From contig NZ_JAYERP010000001.1 in the NCBI RefSeq assembly GCF_034718895.1, positions 3,001,001 through 3,065,000 on the forward strand: a stretch of DNA of 64,000 nt. The letters are read 5' to 3'. Positions 34,901-43,500 of the stretch are shown here, piece after piece. Positions within the stretch are counted from its first letter, which is position 1. Each line of letters opens with the position of its first letter. Under the pieces are notes generated by a model. The model was not told where the DNA came from. It ran no database searches and saw only the letters and a list, made by a program, of their open reading frames with translations. Made by a program: the position numbers and the translations under genes. This DNA is from Paenibacillus phoenicis (lineage in GTDB: Bacteria; Bacillota; Bacilli; Paenibacillales; Paenibacillaceae).

Positions 34901-35307
34901 CTAGCGCATCTCCTTGATGCCCATCAGAATCTCCACATCGATGGTGATTTCTACGGCATCCCGCTGCGTAAACGCTGCGATTCGCGCTTGTTCCGCAGAC
35001 CAGGCGAGCGGGCAGCCAGCCGGATGGCTTCTTTGGACAAATCGATGCCAACGCCTAACCCATCCGGCCTTTCCAACTGCCGTAATATCCCCTGCAAATG
35101 CGAACCTTCCCCGCAACCCATGTCGGCCACGAGAGGGGCAGAAGCGGTGTCGCCTGCGTATGGATTAATGATCCGGGCGATCGTTTCATGCATTGGGGCA
35201 TAGAGTTTGCTCCCCGCAATGATGCTCCGTCTAGCAGCAAACAGCTCTTTGTCATAATGGCTATGGACCGGACGGGACAAACGGGCATAAAAAAAGAAAG
35301 GCAGCAC
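34901..35307 (-). pseudogene. Remnant of an RlmA-like 23S rRNA guanine methyltransferase
   Basis: One frame (35307-34951) encodes HSHYDKELFAARRSIIAG, KLYAPMHETIARII and VADMGCGEGSHLQGILRQL, the SAM-binding part of RlmA-type methyltransferases. After IDLSKEAIRLAAR the match stops. A second frame ends at 34901 with ITIDVEILMGIKEMR, which resembles the C-terminus of the same family. The N-terminal zinc-binding region and most of the catalytic domain after motif I are missing. A terminator-like hairpin with seven T (35286-35320) now lies across the 5' edge of the fragment. Family identity is moderately sure; inactivity is nearly certain. Confidence 0.65.
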
Positions 35308-35320
35308 TTCCCGCCTTCCT
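35286..35320 (-). terminator. Terminator-like hairpin at the 5' edge of the methyltransferase remnant
   Basis: On the minus strand AAGGC-N10-GCCTT followed by TCTTTTTTT. It probably belonged to a lost upstream gene and was joined to the fragment by a deletion. Confidence 0.6.
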
Positions 35321-35478
35321 TCATTTAACTATTCGATCATGGACTTTGAAGAGCTATGAAAAATGGGCAGACGACATGAATTCAAACCATCACGAGCGCT
35401 GCAGCATCTTCACTCTTTATGGGGCGGCGAAAATTTTGATATACTGGGAACAAACGAACTAAGAACGGGGATCAAACG

Positions 35479-35808
35479 ATGAAAGACCAAGACATGCTGG
35501 CCGTGCTAAAGGCCCTCTCAAATGAAACTCGGCTCAACATTCTCTGTTGGCTGCGGGAGCCGGAGAAATTGGAGTCCGATCTGCCGGATGTCATCAAGCA
35601 AGAGTTTCCGGGCAGTGTATGTGTCGGCTCGATTCAGGAAAAATCCGGATTAGCGCAATCCGTCATTTCTTCGTATTTAGCCAGTTTGCAAAAGAGCGGC
35701 CTGTTAGAATCACGCCGTTATGGACAATATACGTATTACAGGTTAAATGAAGAAGGGATCGATACCTTCTTGGAGCAATTTGCCGCCAAGCTGAAAGCCA
35801 AAAAATAA
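35479..35808 (+). CDS. ArsR family transcriptional regulator
   Basis: A 109-residue winged-helix regulator: LAVLKALSNETRLNILCWL, a recognition region around SGLAQSVISSYLASLQKSGLL, and a wing SRRYGQYTYYRL. A single Cys pair (C28 and C52) might respond to electrophiles or metal. GGGG lies 11 nt before the ATG. It is followed 91 nt later by an Old Yellow Enzyme gene with a palindrome over its promoter, and this pairing is common for electrophile-responsive regulators. Confidence 0.87.
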   Translation: MKDQDMLAVLKALSNETRLNILCWLREPEKLESDLPDVIKQEFPGSVCVGSIQEKSGLAQSVISSYLASLQKSGLLESRRYGQYTYYRLNEEGIDTFLEQFAAKLKAKK

Positions 35809-35829
35809 TCAAGCAGAATCATTTTTTGC

Positions 35830-35863
35830 TTGCATATCGATTTATTAATCTATATATTTAGAT
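35830..35863 (+). promoter_or_regulatory. Promoter and operator of the flavin oxidoreductase gene
   Basis: TTGCAT (35830-35835), 17-bp spacer, TATATT (35853-35858). ATCTA-TATATT-TAGAT (35848-35863) is a perfect palindrome centred on the -10 box, the expected position for an ArsR-type repressor site. Confidence 0.75.
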
Positions 35864-35899
35864 ATACGTATAAAATGATTATGGAGGGGAGAGATCCAC

Positions 35900-37012
35900 A
35901 TGTCCATTTCCCAAGCGGCTGCTGCTCTATTCAAACCTTTTGAAGGCGGCGGACTGAAGCTTGCGAATCGAATTGTCATGGCGCCGATGACCCGTTCCTT
36001 TTCGCCCGGCGGCATCCCGGGTCCTGATGTCGCCGGTTATTACCGCAGAAGAGCCGAGAACGGCGTTGGATTGATCATTACGGAAGGCACGGTCATCAAT
36101 CATCCGGCAGCCCCTGCGGATCGGGACGTGCCGCATTTCTATGGAGAGGAAGCGTTGGCCGGGTGGCAAAGGGTCGTCAATGAAGTGCATGAAGCCGGCG
36201 GTAAAATCGCTCCCCAAATTTGGCATACCGGCACGGCCCGCCAGCGAGAGACGTTCCCTGAATCGGATGCCGATCCTATCGGACCATCTGGCCTCAGCTT
36301 GACCGGCAAGCCGGTCTCTGAACCGCTGACGAAGGAGGAAATCCGCGAGCTGGTTCAGGCTTATGCCCAATCTGCCGCGGATGCGAAGCGCCTTGGATTT
36401 GATGCCGTGGAAATCCACGGAGCGCATGGTTATCTGATCGACCAGTTTTTCTGGGAGGTCACCAATAAGCGGACCGATGAATACGGCGGCGACCTTGTCG
36501 GGCGTACTCGTTTTGCTGTTGAGGTGATTGAAGCGGTCCGTGCTGCGGTTGGGCCGGATTTCCCGATTATTTTCCGCTTCTCGCAATGGAAGCCCGTCGA
36601 CTATAGTGCCAAGCTGGCCGCGACCCCTGAGGAGCTGGAGCGCTTCTTGGCTCCGCTGAGTGCTGCCGGGGTTGATATTTTCCACGCCTCCACTCGCCGT
36701 TTCTGGGAACCGGAGTTCGCGGGTTCGGAACTGAACCTGGCCGGTTGGACGCGCAAGCTGACCGGCAAACCAACGATCACCGTAGGTTCCGTCGGCTTGA
36801 ATTCCGAGTTCACCAGCTTGTTCGAGTCAGGCAAAGGCGCAGAAACAACCGGCATTGATCAACTGATCGAGCGCCTCGAACGCGGCGAATTCGACCTCGT
36901 TGCCGTTGGCCGTGCGCTGCTGACCGACCCGGCTTGGGCCGCTAAAATCCGCGATGGCCGCGTGGATGAGCTGAAGCCATTTACGAAGGAAGCCCTCTCC
37001 ACGTTGAGCTGA
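35900..37012 (+). CDS. NADH:flavin oxidoreductase, Old Yellow Enzyme family
   Basis: A 370-residue FMN-dependent ene-reductase-like TIM barrel. Conserved segments: LANRIVMAPMTRSF, GLIITEGTVI, WHTGTARQ (region of FMN contact), FDAVEIHGAHGYLIDQFF with the His pair for substrate binding, and LVAVGRALLTDPAWAAKI. It reduces activated alkenes or nitroesters with NAD(P)H and is often used against electrophilic stress. GGAGGGG precedes the ATG. The upstream ArsR-family regulator and the operator at 35848 suggest induction by an electrophile. Confidence 0.93.
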   Translation: MSISQAAAALFKPFEGGGLKLANRIVMAPMTRSFSPGGIPGPDVAGYYRRRAENGVGLIITEGTVINHPAAPADRDVPHFYGEEALAGWQRVVNEVHEAGGKIAPQIWHTGTARQRETFPESDADPIGPSGLSLTGKPVSEPLTKEEIRELVQAYAQSAADAKRLGFDAVEIHGAHGYLIDQFFWEVTNKRTDEYGGDLVGRTRFAVEVIEAVRAAVGPDFPIIFRFSQWKPVDYSAKLAATPEELERFLAPLSAAGVDIFHASTRRFWEPEFAGSELNLAGWTRKLTGKPTITVGSVGLNSEFTSLFESGKGAETTGIDQLIERLERGEFDLVAVGRALLTDPAWAAKIRDGRVDELKPFTKEALSTLS

Positions 37013-37033
37013 TCTCTTGCTTTCGGGATTGTA

Positions 37034-37071
37034 GAAAGACCTCTTCGAAATGCTCGAAGAGGTCTTTTTTT
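37034..37071 (+). terminator. Terminator after the flavin oxidoreductase gene
   Basis: AAAGACCTCTTCGA and TCGAAGAGGTCTTT form a 14-bp stem with a 5-nt loop and seven T. Confidence 0.93.
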
Positions 37072-37092
37072 AGGCTGTCACCTGCCCCGGAC

Positions 37093-37210
37093 TTATGCCT
37101 TTCCCCGCAATATCGCATTGATTTCGCTCATTTGCGCCGGAGTCAACGGGCCGAAGGAGATGGCCTTTGCGGCCGTAAACTTGCCGCTCAGCAGCCCCAT
37201 GGCCGGAACG
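37093..37210 (-). pseudogene. 3' remnant of an aldo/keto-reductase-like gene
   Basis: The minus strand encodes about 38 residues, including GLLSGKFTAAKAISFG and LTPAQMSEINAILRGKA, ending in TAA at 37093-37095. The LTPAQM-INAIL ending is like the last helix of aldo/keto reductases, but the fragment is short and the family call is tentative. It directly abuts the interior of a MocR gene on the other strand, without any 5' part of either gene. Confidence 0.4.
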
Positions 37211-37216
37211 TGGTGA

Positions 37217-38008
37217 TTGACGCGTATGAGCAGCTCCTTTCGAGATCGGTACGCCGGATTTACACCATTTTCCCCGGAAGCTATGGGCCAAATATTTGAA
37301 AGAAGCGGCGGGGGTGTACCGCCCGCCTCCCTCGATTACGGCGATATTCGCGGCGAGGAAGCGCTGCGAAAGGAATTTGCCGCCTACCTTTACCGAACAC
37401 GAGGCATGCGCTGCCAGCCGGTCCAAATCATGATCGTATCCGGCTCCTCCGAAGGCTTTGCCCTCATTGCCCAGACGCTGCGGGATCGTTTTGACGTCGT
37501 GTACCTGGAGGATCCGACGATTGAGTTCACGCTGCATATTTTTCGCAGAGCCGGCTATCGGATCTCGCCGGTGGCTATAGACGGCGCCGGGATGAAGCTG
37601 CATGAGCTTCCCGCATGGGAGCCCGGACATCTCATGCTGCTGACGCCCTCGCATCAGTTCCCGGGCGGCGGCATCCTGCCAATTCAGCCGCGGCAGCTAT
37701 TAATCGGGACCATACACCGCCATTTCGGCGAACGTGCGGCCATTCAAGGGGATGAAGCCGGAATGCACCTGATGATTGAGCTTCATGGGGTTCCCACCGG
37801 TATCGATTGGTGGTCCAAAGCCCAGGCATACGGCGTTCGCGTTTACGGGGTCGAGGACTATTGCCTGATCCAAGGAAACTATACGCGGCATATCTTGCTT
37901 GGCTATGGCAACCTCCCCGAAGAGGTGAGGATGTCTCTGGTTGCCTTGCTCTCAGGATTATCCCTTTTGTTCAGTTCTTTTACCGTTCATTCTCGTATGA
38001 TAAGATAA
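37217..38008 (+). pseudogene. Deleted MocR/PdxR-type regulator (aminotransferase-domain remnant)
   Basis: The frame encodes pieces of the fold-type I aminotransferase domain of MocR regulators: LDYGDIRGEEALRKEFAAYL, then IMIVSGSSEGFALIAQTL and LLTPSHQFPGGGILPI. The N-terminal winged helix is absent. After ILPI the sequence jumps to the C-terminal part (MHLMIELHGVPTG), skipping roughly 130 residues that would hold the PLP lysine. The C-terminus runs into a GGATTATCCCTTTTGTTCAG element (37952-37974). It cannot be functional. Confidence 0.75.
37952..37974 (+). repeat. Dispersed GGATTATCCC..GTTCAG element
   Basis: CAGGATTATCCC-TTTTGTTCAG matches the elements near 2739, 2850, 3233 and 3279 (the last two reversed) and one near 52108. 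Here it forms the end of the MocR pseudogene frame. Confidence 0.65.
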
Positions 38009-38028
38009 AGTTGAAAGGGGACTGGTTA

Positions 38029-38607
38029 ATGGCACGAAGTAAAGAGTTCGACGAAAAGGAAGTCCTTCTTAAGGCCATGCGTTTATTCTGGGAGCAAGGG
38101 TATGAGAAGACCTCACTTCAAGATTTGGTGGAGCATATGGGAGTACATCGCCGCAGCTTGTACGACACGTTTGGCGATAAGCACACGCTGTACATCAAAA
38201 CGATGGAGCAGTATGCGAGGATTACGAATGCTGCCATTAAGGCGGAAGTCCAACGCGGCCGTACGGCTTTAGAATCCATCCGTCTGATTTTTGACTATCT
38301 GATTGAAACCAACGGCGAACAGCCCATCGGCTGCTTCTTTGTGAACTCGGCGACTGAGCTGGCCTACAGAGATCCCGAGGTCAGCAAATTAACGAGCGAG
38401 CTGTTCGGCAATGAAGAGCAGTTGTTGACTGAGCTCATCCAACAGGGGCAACAAGCGGGAGACATCTCACCAGAATTAGCCCCCCGCCTGCTTGCGTCCA
38501 GTTTACATGCGACTTTGCTCGGAATCCGCGTCATGCGTCGCACCTCCACCGATAAACAGAAGCTCCATCAAATTGCCGAAGTTTCGATGGAGATGCTGAA
38601 GCCGTAA
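38029..38607 (+). CDS. TetR/AcrR family transcriptional regulator
   Basis: A 192-residue regulator. The N-terminal HTH reads KEVLLKAMRLFWEQGYEKTSLQ with LVEHMGVHRRSLYDTFGDKHTLY, and the C-terminal ligand domain contains GCFFVNSATELAYRDPEV, typical of the YxaF/LmrA-like branch. AAAGGGG lies 8 nt before the ATG at 38029; the longer upstream frame belongs to the MocR remnant region. It converges on an MFS transporter gene whose promoter contains a palindrome, a likely target. Confidence 0.88.
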   Translation: MARSKEFDEKEVLLKAMRLFWEQGYEKTSLQDLVEHMGVHRRSLYDTFGDKHTLYIKTMEQYARITNAAIKAEVQRGRTALESIRLIFDYLIETNGEQPIGCFFVNSATELAYRDPEVSKLTSELFGNEEQLLTELIQQGQQAGDISPELAPRLLASSLHATLLGIRVMRRTSTDKQKLHQIAEVSMEMLKP

Positions 38608-38691
38608 TCTACAAATTTAAAAAGGTCCATAAAAACGCGCAATTGCGTGGAACTCCTTATTGGGTTCCCACGGCAGCGGCAACCGCATCAA

Positions 38692-39882
38692 TTATGAAGC
38701 TGACGGCGATTCCTGGCCTGCGTGTTCCGATTTCCGTTGCAATACGCCGCCAAACAGGAAGATCCCCAGCGAGAGCGCCAAGCTGACGGCCGAGAACATC
38801 CCGATCGCGTCAAACCCGCCGAATTGGGTATACAAAATACCGGCTGCCCAAGCCCCTAGGGTATTGGCAACATTCATCGTTGAGTTGGCGAGGCTGGAGA
38901 TCGTTCCCCGAATCGAGGCGTTTAACGAAGTGAGCGCCTCCATGACAAGCGGGAAGATGATGCCCAGGGTCGTGAAGATGATCAAATAGAGAGCGGTAAC
39001 GACGGGGAGATTCGCCATATGCGGTGAACCCGTATAGAACAGCACGAGAAGTGCCGTTCCCACCGCGACTGCACTGGCTTGGCCCAGCTTTTTCACCACA
39101 GCAGAACTGATGAAACTGCCCAGCAGCGACCCGAACCCGAGAAACAGCATCACGGTGCCGATGGACTCAACAGGAAGCTCGAAGCGGTCCGCCAGCCATT
39201 TGCCGACAAAAGCCATCGTAGTCCCGCTGCCCAGATGAAGGAGCAGGTAGGCCAGATACCCGGATCTTGCTTTTCCGCTCGTGATCAGAGGCATATAGCG
39301 GCGGAAAATCGATACCGTGTTCCGTTGCGGTTCATGCGGATGGATGTTCGGCAGCATGCCATACGCGGCTGCTGCGAGCAGCAATGCCACCCCGCCAATG
39401 ATCCAAAACGGCACGGACCAGGAGGAAGCCGCAAGCCAGCTCCCGATCGGCACGCCCAGCGCTTGCGCGGCCGCCAGCCCGGAGAAGGCGACGCCCATCG
39501 CTTTCGATATTTTTGACGCCGGCATCACTGCGGGAATGGACGCCCACACTTGGGGAGCCGTAAAAGCCGCGCTAATGCCGGCAAGAAAACGGAACAGACA
39601 CATGGACCAAAAGCTGAACGCAAAGCCGCACAAGATGGTGGAGACGGCGAACCCAAGCAGTCCACTGACGAGCACAAATCGGCGGTTCCAGCCGTCGGAC
39701 AGCGGTCCAGCGATCAAGGCAAAGATGGCAGAGCCCAGCGTGTAGGCACCAATCATCCAGCCGGCAATGCCCGTATCCACACCAAATTGATCCTGCAGCG
39801 TCGGCAGCAGCGGCGAGACGAGAAAGGTATCGGTCCCGATCATAAACATGATGCAGAAGAACAGTATTGTAAATCTTAACAT
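38692..39882 (-). CDS. MFS transporter (drug efflux type)
   Basis: A 396-residue major facilitator with 12 predicted helices. Motif A between helices 2 and 3 appears as GPLSDGWNRRFVL, and LFRFLAGISAAFTAPQVWASI marks helix 4. It resembles DHA1-type efflux pumps. The substrate is unknown. AAGGAG precedes the ATG by about 12 nt. It is probably controlled by the TetR regulator at 38029 through the palindrome at 39945-39959. Confidence 0.9.
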   Translation of the reverse strand: MLRFTILFFCIMFMIGTDTFLVSPLLPTLQDQFGVDTGIAGWMIGAYTLGSAIFALIAGPLSDGWNRRFVLVSGLLGFAVSTILCGFAFSFWSMCLFRFLAGISAAFTAPQVWASIPAVMPASKISKAMGVAFSGLAAAQALGVPIGSWLAASSWSVPFWIIGGVALLLAAAAYGMLPNIHPHEPQRNTVSIFRRYMPLITSGKARSGYLAYLLLHLGSGTTMAFVGKWLADRFELPVESIGTVMLFLGFGSLLGSFISSAVVKKLGQASAVAVGTALLVLFYTGSPHMANLPVVTALYLIIFTTLGIIFPLVMEALTSLNASIRGTISSLANSTMNVANTLGAWAAGILYTQFGGFDAIGMFSAVSLALSLGIFLFGGVLQRKSEHAGQESPSAS

Positions 39883-39937
39883 GACTTTCGATCACTCCTT
39901 GTAACGTCTGGTGAGATTTCTTTGTTTATGATAAGGG

Positions 39938-39966
39938 ATAATAGTGACAGATCTTGTCATAAACAA
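39938..39966 (-). promoter_or_regulatory. MFS promoter with palindrome in the spacer
   Basis: On the minus strand TTGTTT (39961-39966), 17-bp spacer, TATTAT (39938-39943). The perfect palindrome TGACA-GATCT-TGTCA (39945-39959) fills the spacer, ideal for a TetR-type repressor. Confidence 0.7.
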
Positions 39967-40010
39967 ATGAAATCAGCGCGCCAGTTTCAGGAAGCGTGAT
40001 CGGGATATCA

Positions 40011-40403
40011 TCATTTGTTCTTATAATCAATAATCTGGATCAAATTACCACAGGTATCGTCGAAGATCGCGATGGTGTTCTCGCCCATTTGAGTCGGCTC
40101 CATCGTGAACTTCACCCCGTGTTCCAATAAGCGTTGGTACTCTTTGTGAGTATCTGCAACACCAAACATCGTGGCCGGAATGCCATCGGCGAACAACTTC
40201 TGTTGATACTCCTTGGCGGCAGGATGGTCATTTGGTTCGAGTAAAAGCTCAGTCCCATCCAGCTCATCGGGAGAAACCAATGCAATCCATCTAAATTTTC
40301 CGGCAGGAATGTCATGCTTTTTTACAAAACCCAGGGTTTGGGTATAAAACTCTAACGCCTTGTCCTGATCTTGAACGAACAGGCTTGTCACTACGATTTT
40401 CAT
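40011..40403 (-). CDS. VOC (glyoxalase/dioxygenase) family protein
   Basis: A 130-residue single-domain VOC protein with the two beta-alpha-beta-beta-beta modules (IVVTSLFVQDQDKALEFYTQTLGF and TIAIFDDTCGNLIQIIDY). The final Glu or Asp and His ligands vary in this group, so metal binding is uncertain. AAAGGAGG precedes the ATG. Possible roles are antibiotic resistance or modification of a small electrophile; nothing in the sequence settles it. Confidence 0.85.
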   Translation of the reverse strand: MKIVVTSLFVQDQDKALEFYTQTLGFVKKHDIPAGKFRWIALVSPDELDGTELLLEPNDHPAAKEYQQKLFADGIPATMFGVADTHKEYQRLLEHGVKFTMEPTQMGENTIAIFDDTCGNLIQIIDYKNK

Positions 40404-40550
40404 CTAATTCTGCCTCCTTTATATGTGCCACTAGAAAGTTAACGAACTGTCTGTCTCAATCAATGTCTTCATCCCGGAAAGAACGATTGGTAATCCCTCT
40501 TCCAATATACGAGATGTAACGGGGGCTTCCTCGAACTCGTTGGTCTGGAG

Positions 40551-40993
40551 GTGATTCCGCAACTGAAACTTGCTTATTTCGTTGCCATCCTGAATGCGGC
40601 AGTGATTGGCGTAACTTATGTTCCTGCGTTGTTTGGATTCGTCAAACTGGGCTTCCGTGGGAAACCATTATTCTCCTTGGTGCTACTCGCTTCATTATAC
40701 CCGATCGCTTACTTTGTTTTGCAAACGTTTGGGCTTCAGCATGCAGATTCCGCGGAAGGGGCATCATCAGCGCCATGACGCCTGTGGTCACGATGCTATT
40801 CGCTTCCCTCTTTTTGAAAGAAAAAACCACCTGGACGGAGAAGCTGTCTCTTCTTCTGTCTGCAAGCGGCATTGTGTTCATATATATCATGAATGGCAGC
40901 AGCGGCTGGTCGCAAACGACCGGAACTATCTTGCTCGTTCTGGCTTGCATTACATTAGGTTGTTGGAATGAATATGTCGTGGAAATTTTCTAG
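40551..40993 (+). pseudogene. Decayed EamA/DMT family permease
   Basis: Two overlapping frames encode parts of one DMT transporter. The first (GTG at 40551) has AYFVAILNAAVIGV, then jumps to GFVKLGFRGKPLFSLVLLASLYP, so helices 2-3 are missing. It goes out of frame near 40757 within EG/ASSAP. The second frame resumes at MTPVVTMLFASLFLKEKTTWTEKLSLLLSASG and stops at 40993, long before the normal end of 10 helices. At least three lesions make it inactive. Confidence 0.8.
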
Positions 40994-41038
40994 ATCTTCC
41001 TCGGAGCAACTTAAGCAAACGAATTAAGTGAGGTCATA

Positions 41039-41611
41039 ATGATGCATATTACCCTGATCGCCGGAAGCAACCGGCACAACGCTGCAAGCACAAGTATTCT
41101 TCGTTATATCGAAGACGTTCTGAAATCGAGAAACATTCAGGTCTCAATTATCGATCTGGCGGCTGTGCAATTACCGCTCTATTCTCCTGACTCAGAGGTC
41201 GTCCCCCCGGAAGCCGACGTTCTGATCCATTCAGTGAAGCAAGCTGACGGCCTCATCTTAGCCACTCCCGAGTACCATGGTTCCATCTCCGGTTCCTTAA
41301 AAAATGCGCTGGATTACCTGGACAACAGCCACGTGACTGGCAAGCCATTTTTGACTGTGAGCTCGGCAGGCGGTCCTCTGGGAGTCAGTTCACTTCTCCA
41401 TTTCCAAAGCATCATCCGGAATCTTCATGGCATCCTGTGTCCGGAATGGATATCCGTTGGGGAGGGCCAATCGGTCTTTGATGCGGATGGGGTTCCTCAA
41501 GATATGGAGGTCATCCAGCGCATCGACCAAGCCGTCGAACAATTTATCGTACTGGTGAAGAAGCTGGGGCATAACAGCAAGCAACCTGCGAAAGTGATGA
41601 TGGAAACATGA
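41039..41611 (+). CDS. NADPH-dependent FMN reductase
   Basis: A 190-residue flavodoxin-like reductase with FMN phosphate loop AGSNRHNAAS near the N-terminus and the motif TPEYHGSISGSLKNALDYL, the hallmark of the family. It reduces FMN, quinones or azo compounds with NADPH. Two adjacent ATG codons follow a GTGAGGT sequence. Its end overlaps the arylamine N-acetyltransferase start by 4 nt, so the two are co-expressed, possibly as an aromatic amine/azo-compound processing pair (inference). Confidence 0.9.
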   Translation: MMHITLIAGSNRHNAASTSILRYIEDVLKSRNIQVSIIDLAAVQLPLYSPDSEVVPPEADVLIHSVKQADGLILATPEYHGSISGSLKNALDYLDNSHVTGKPFLTVSSAGGPLGVSSLLHFQSIIRNLHGILCPEWISVGEGQSVFDADGVPQDMEVIQRIDQAVEQFIVLVKKLGHNSKQPAKVMMET

Positions 41612-42474
41612 TGATGACCCCCGCCGAAATCAAAGCCTACTTAAAAAGAATTGGCATTGAGGACATACAACCGCCAACCCTTGAATATCTCACTCAGCTT
41701 CACAGGGCCCATGTGTCGACCATTTCTTGGCAGACCATTGATATCGTTGCCGGCAGACCAACTCCGATCGATTTACGCGAGTGCGTCCGTCTGATGTTGA
41801 GCAACCGAAGCGGGTATTGTTTTCACTTGAACGGTGCGTTCAGCGTTCTGCTTCGTTCACTGGGCTACCGTGTTTTTTGGCATCGAGCGGGTGTCCAACC
41901 TCCGGGTCAGGAACCTCGCATTAACTCCTTTCACCTCGGGCTCACTGTCAGCTTGACCAATGAACAGCAGCAAGAACAACGATACATCATCGACGTGGGG
42001 TTGGGTGATATGCCCTATGAACCGATTCCGCTGCAGATGGGCACTTACGAGCAAGGTCCGTTGGTGTATCAAGTCGAGAAGTCCGGCGTGGTGGAAGGCG
42101 GTTGGCGGCTTGTTCACGCCCCAAACACATCGTTTGCGGGTGTTGATTATGCCCCGGATGAATTAGAGAACCTGGAAGAGTTTAAACCCAAGCATGAATT
42201 TTACAGCCGATCGCCGGAGTCGCCCTGGATTCAGCTATTTCTTGTTCGGCATAGACACGCCACCGGCAGTAATGAACTGAGAGGATGTATATGGACCAAG
42301 CGAGACAGCAAGGGCATCGAAAAAACAGAACTTCGCACCAAATCCCAATGGCTGGAAATGCTGGGAGACGTGTTTCAGGAGCATCTGGTCAGCTATAGCC
42401 AGCTAGAGCGCGATGAACTATGGAAGCAAGTGTGGAAATATCATGAGGAGTGGAAGAAGGTAAATATGAAATAA
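41608..42474 (+). CDS. Arylamine N-acetyltransferase
   Basis: A 288-residue NAT enzyme. The catalytic triad is seen as Cys in SGYCFHLN (around C72), His in NSFHLGL and Asp in IDVGLG. It transfers acetyl from acetyl-CoA to arylamines or hydrazines. The ATG run at its start overlaps the preceding reductase stop, indicating translational coupling. The length and domain order (helical bundle, beta barrel, alpha/beta lid) are normal. Confidence 0.9.
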   Translation: MMMTPAEIKAYLKRIGIEDIQPPTLEYLTQLHRAHVSTISWQTIDIVAGRPTPIDLRECVRLMLSNRSGYCFHLNGAFSVLLRSLGYRVFWHRAGVQPPGQEPRINSFHLGLTVSLTNEQQQEQRYIIDVGLGDMPYEPIPLQMGTYEQGPLVYQVEKSGVVEGGWRLVHAPNTSFAGVDYAPDELENLEEFKPKHEFYSRSPESPWIQLFLVRHRHATGSNELRGCIWTKRDSKGIEKTELRTKSQWLEMLGDVFQEHLVSYSQLERDELWKQVWKYHEEWKKVNMK

Positions 42475-42489
42475 AGAGGGGCAACCCCC

Positions 42490-42556
42490 AAAAATGAAAC
42501 AGCGGTGGACTAGGACTTGCAAAATAAAGTCTTAGCCTGCCGCTGTTCCTTTTGTG
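42490..42556 (+). terminator. Hairpin terminator after the NAT gene (AACAGCGG type)
   Basis: AACAGCGGTGGACTAGGACTT pairs imperfectly with AGTCTTAGCCTGCCGCTGTT, followed by CCTTTTG. A similar hairpin with AACAGCGACAG arms lies at 45597-45646. Confidence 0.75.
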
Positions 42557-42573
42557 TCTAACCTGTCCAAAAG

Positions 42574-43467
42574 TTATGTTCGGTTAGATAGCTTTTTATG
42601 AAACATTTCATCTAATAACATGATTTCTGCTTTTTGGCTGACGGCATGGTTCCCAAGCTTTACATCAATGATAAAGTCATTGGTCAGCATCTGGCGGTAA
42701 CGGGAGATCATCACGTCGTCGGGCATTTCACCCATTGCCTTCGTTTCGGCTGGGATTACCGGAATTCCGGCTTGCTCTACCAGGCGAAGATTTTGCTTCA
42801 TCTCTGCAGCGATCTTGCTTAGCGTACTCACACTTCTTGCCGACTCTACATCCATCATGCCGTCATTGGTATAGAAATGCTTGTTGACGATTGCTAATGC
42901 AGCATGGGAAATATGGAAGGCTTGAATGTCTGGTTGGATTTCATAGTGTAAATTTACCGATTCAAGGATTTGGGCAAGCTCTTTCACTCTTTCGGTAATC
43001 TGTCCATTGATTTCGCCAAAAATGGTGCCTTGATGTTTTTCAGAACCAAATTGGGCGTATAGAACATCTTCTTTAATGTCTCCGCCTGCACCCGGGAATC
43101 CGGGGAGCAACCGATCTCCCACGATATCAAGCCAGCGGTCATATCCAACGGTGTTCGTCAAGGTGACAATGGTTTTGCTCTGATTATGCTTGAGCGCAGT
43201 AAGGGCAGATTCGGCCTGATCATATCGTACGGGAACCAAAATAAAATCATAAATGTCATCGTCTTCCAGCTTTTCGATCGTCTTGATCGGTATTTGCTTA
43301 ACGATCCCCTCTTCATTGTAAAGCAATCCGTTCTGTTTCAGTACATCCAGTCTCTTTCCTCGCGCTAACACGGTTACGTCTAATCCGTACTGTGCAAATC
43401 GGAGGGCGTATACACTACCAATCACACCAGCACCAAATATCAAAAGTCGAGGTTGTTTTGAGTTCAT
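42574..43467 (-). CDS. Ketopantoate reductase-like (ApbA/PanE family) oxidoreductase
   Basis: A 297-residue NADP-dependent dehydrogenase: N-terminal Rossmann motif LLIFGAGVIGSVYALRF and a conserved Lys/Asn-bearing C-terminal helical domain. The order is like PanE but the C-terminal half diverges from true ketopantoate reductases, so the substrate may differ. The start at 43467 has AAGGAAGG 6 nt upstream; 56 earlier codons overlap the regulator region and are ignored. It is divergent from a TetR regulator, suggesting a locally regulated catabolic or detoxifying enzyme. Confidence 0.82.
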   Translation of the reverse strand: MNSKQPRLLIFGAGVIGSVYALRFAQYGLDVTVLARGKRLDVLKQNGLLYNEEGIVKQIPIKTIEKLEDDDIYDFILVPVRYDQAESALTALKHNQSKTIVTLTNTVGYDRWLDIVGDRLLPGFPGAGGDIKEDVLYAQFGSEKHQGTIFGEINGQITERVKELAQILESVNLHYEIQPDIQAFHISHAALAIVNKHFYTNDGMMDVESARSVSTLSKIAAEMKQNLRLVEQAGIPVIPAETKAMGEMPDDVMISRYRQMLTNDFIIDVKLGNHAVSQKAEIMLLDEMFHKKLSNRT

Positions 43468-43500
43468 TGCGTTCCTTCCTTTCTGGAAACTCGACATCAA

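Noticed and set aside
38612..38690. Possible terminator ACGCGCAATTGCGT between TetR and MFS genes
   Set aside because: Short stem and no T run in either direction.
40430..40545. Open minus-strand frame encoding TSRILEEGLPIVLSG and ending in TAG
   Set aside because: Only about 40 residues, no start, and no family that I recognise; it may be a remnant next to the DMT pseudogene but cannot be supported.
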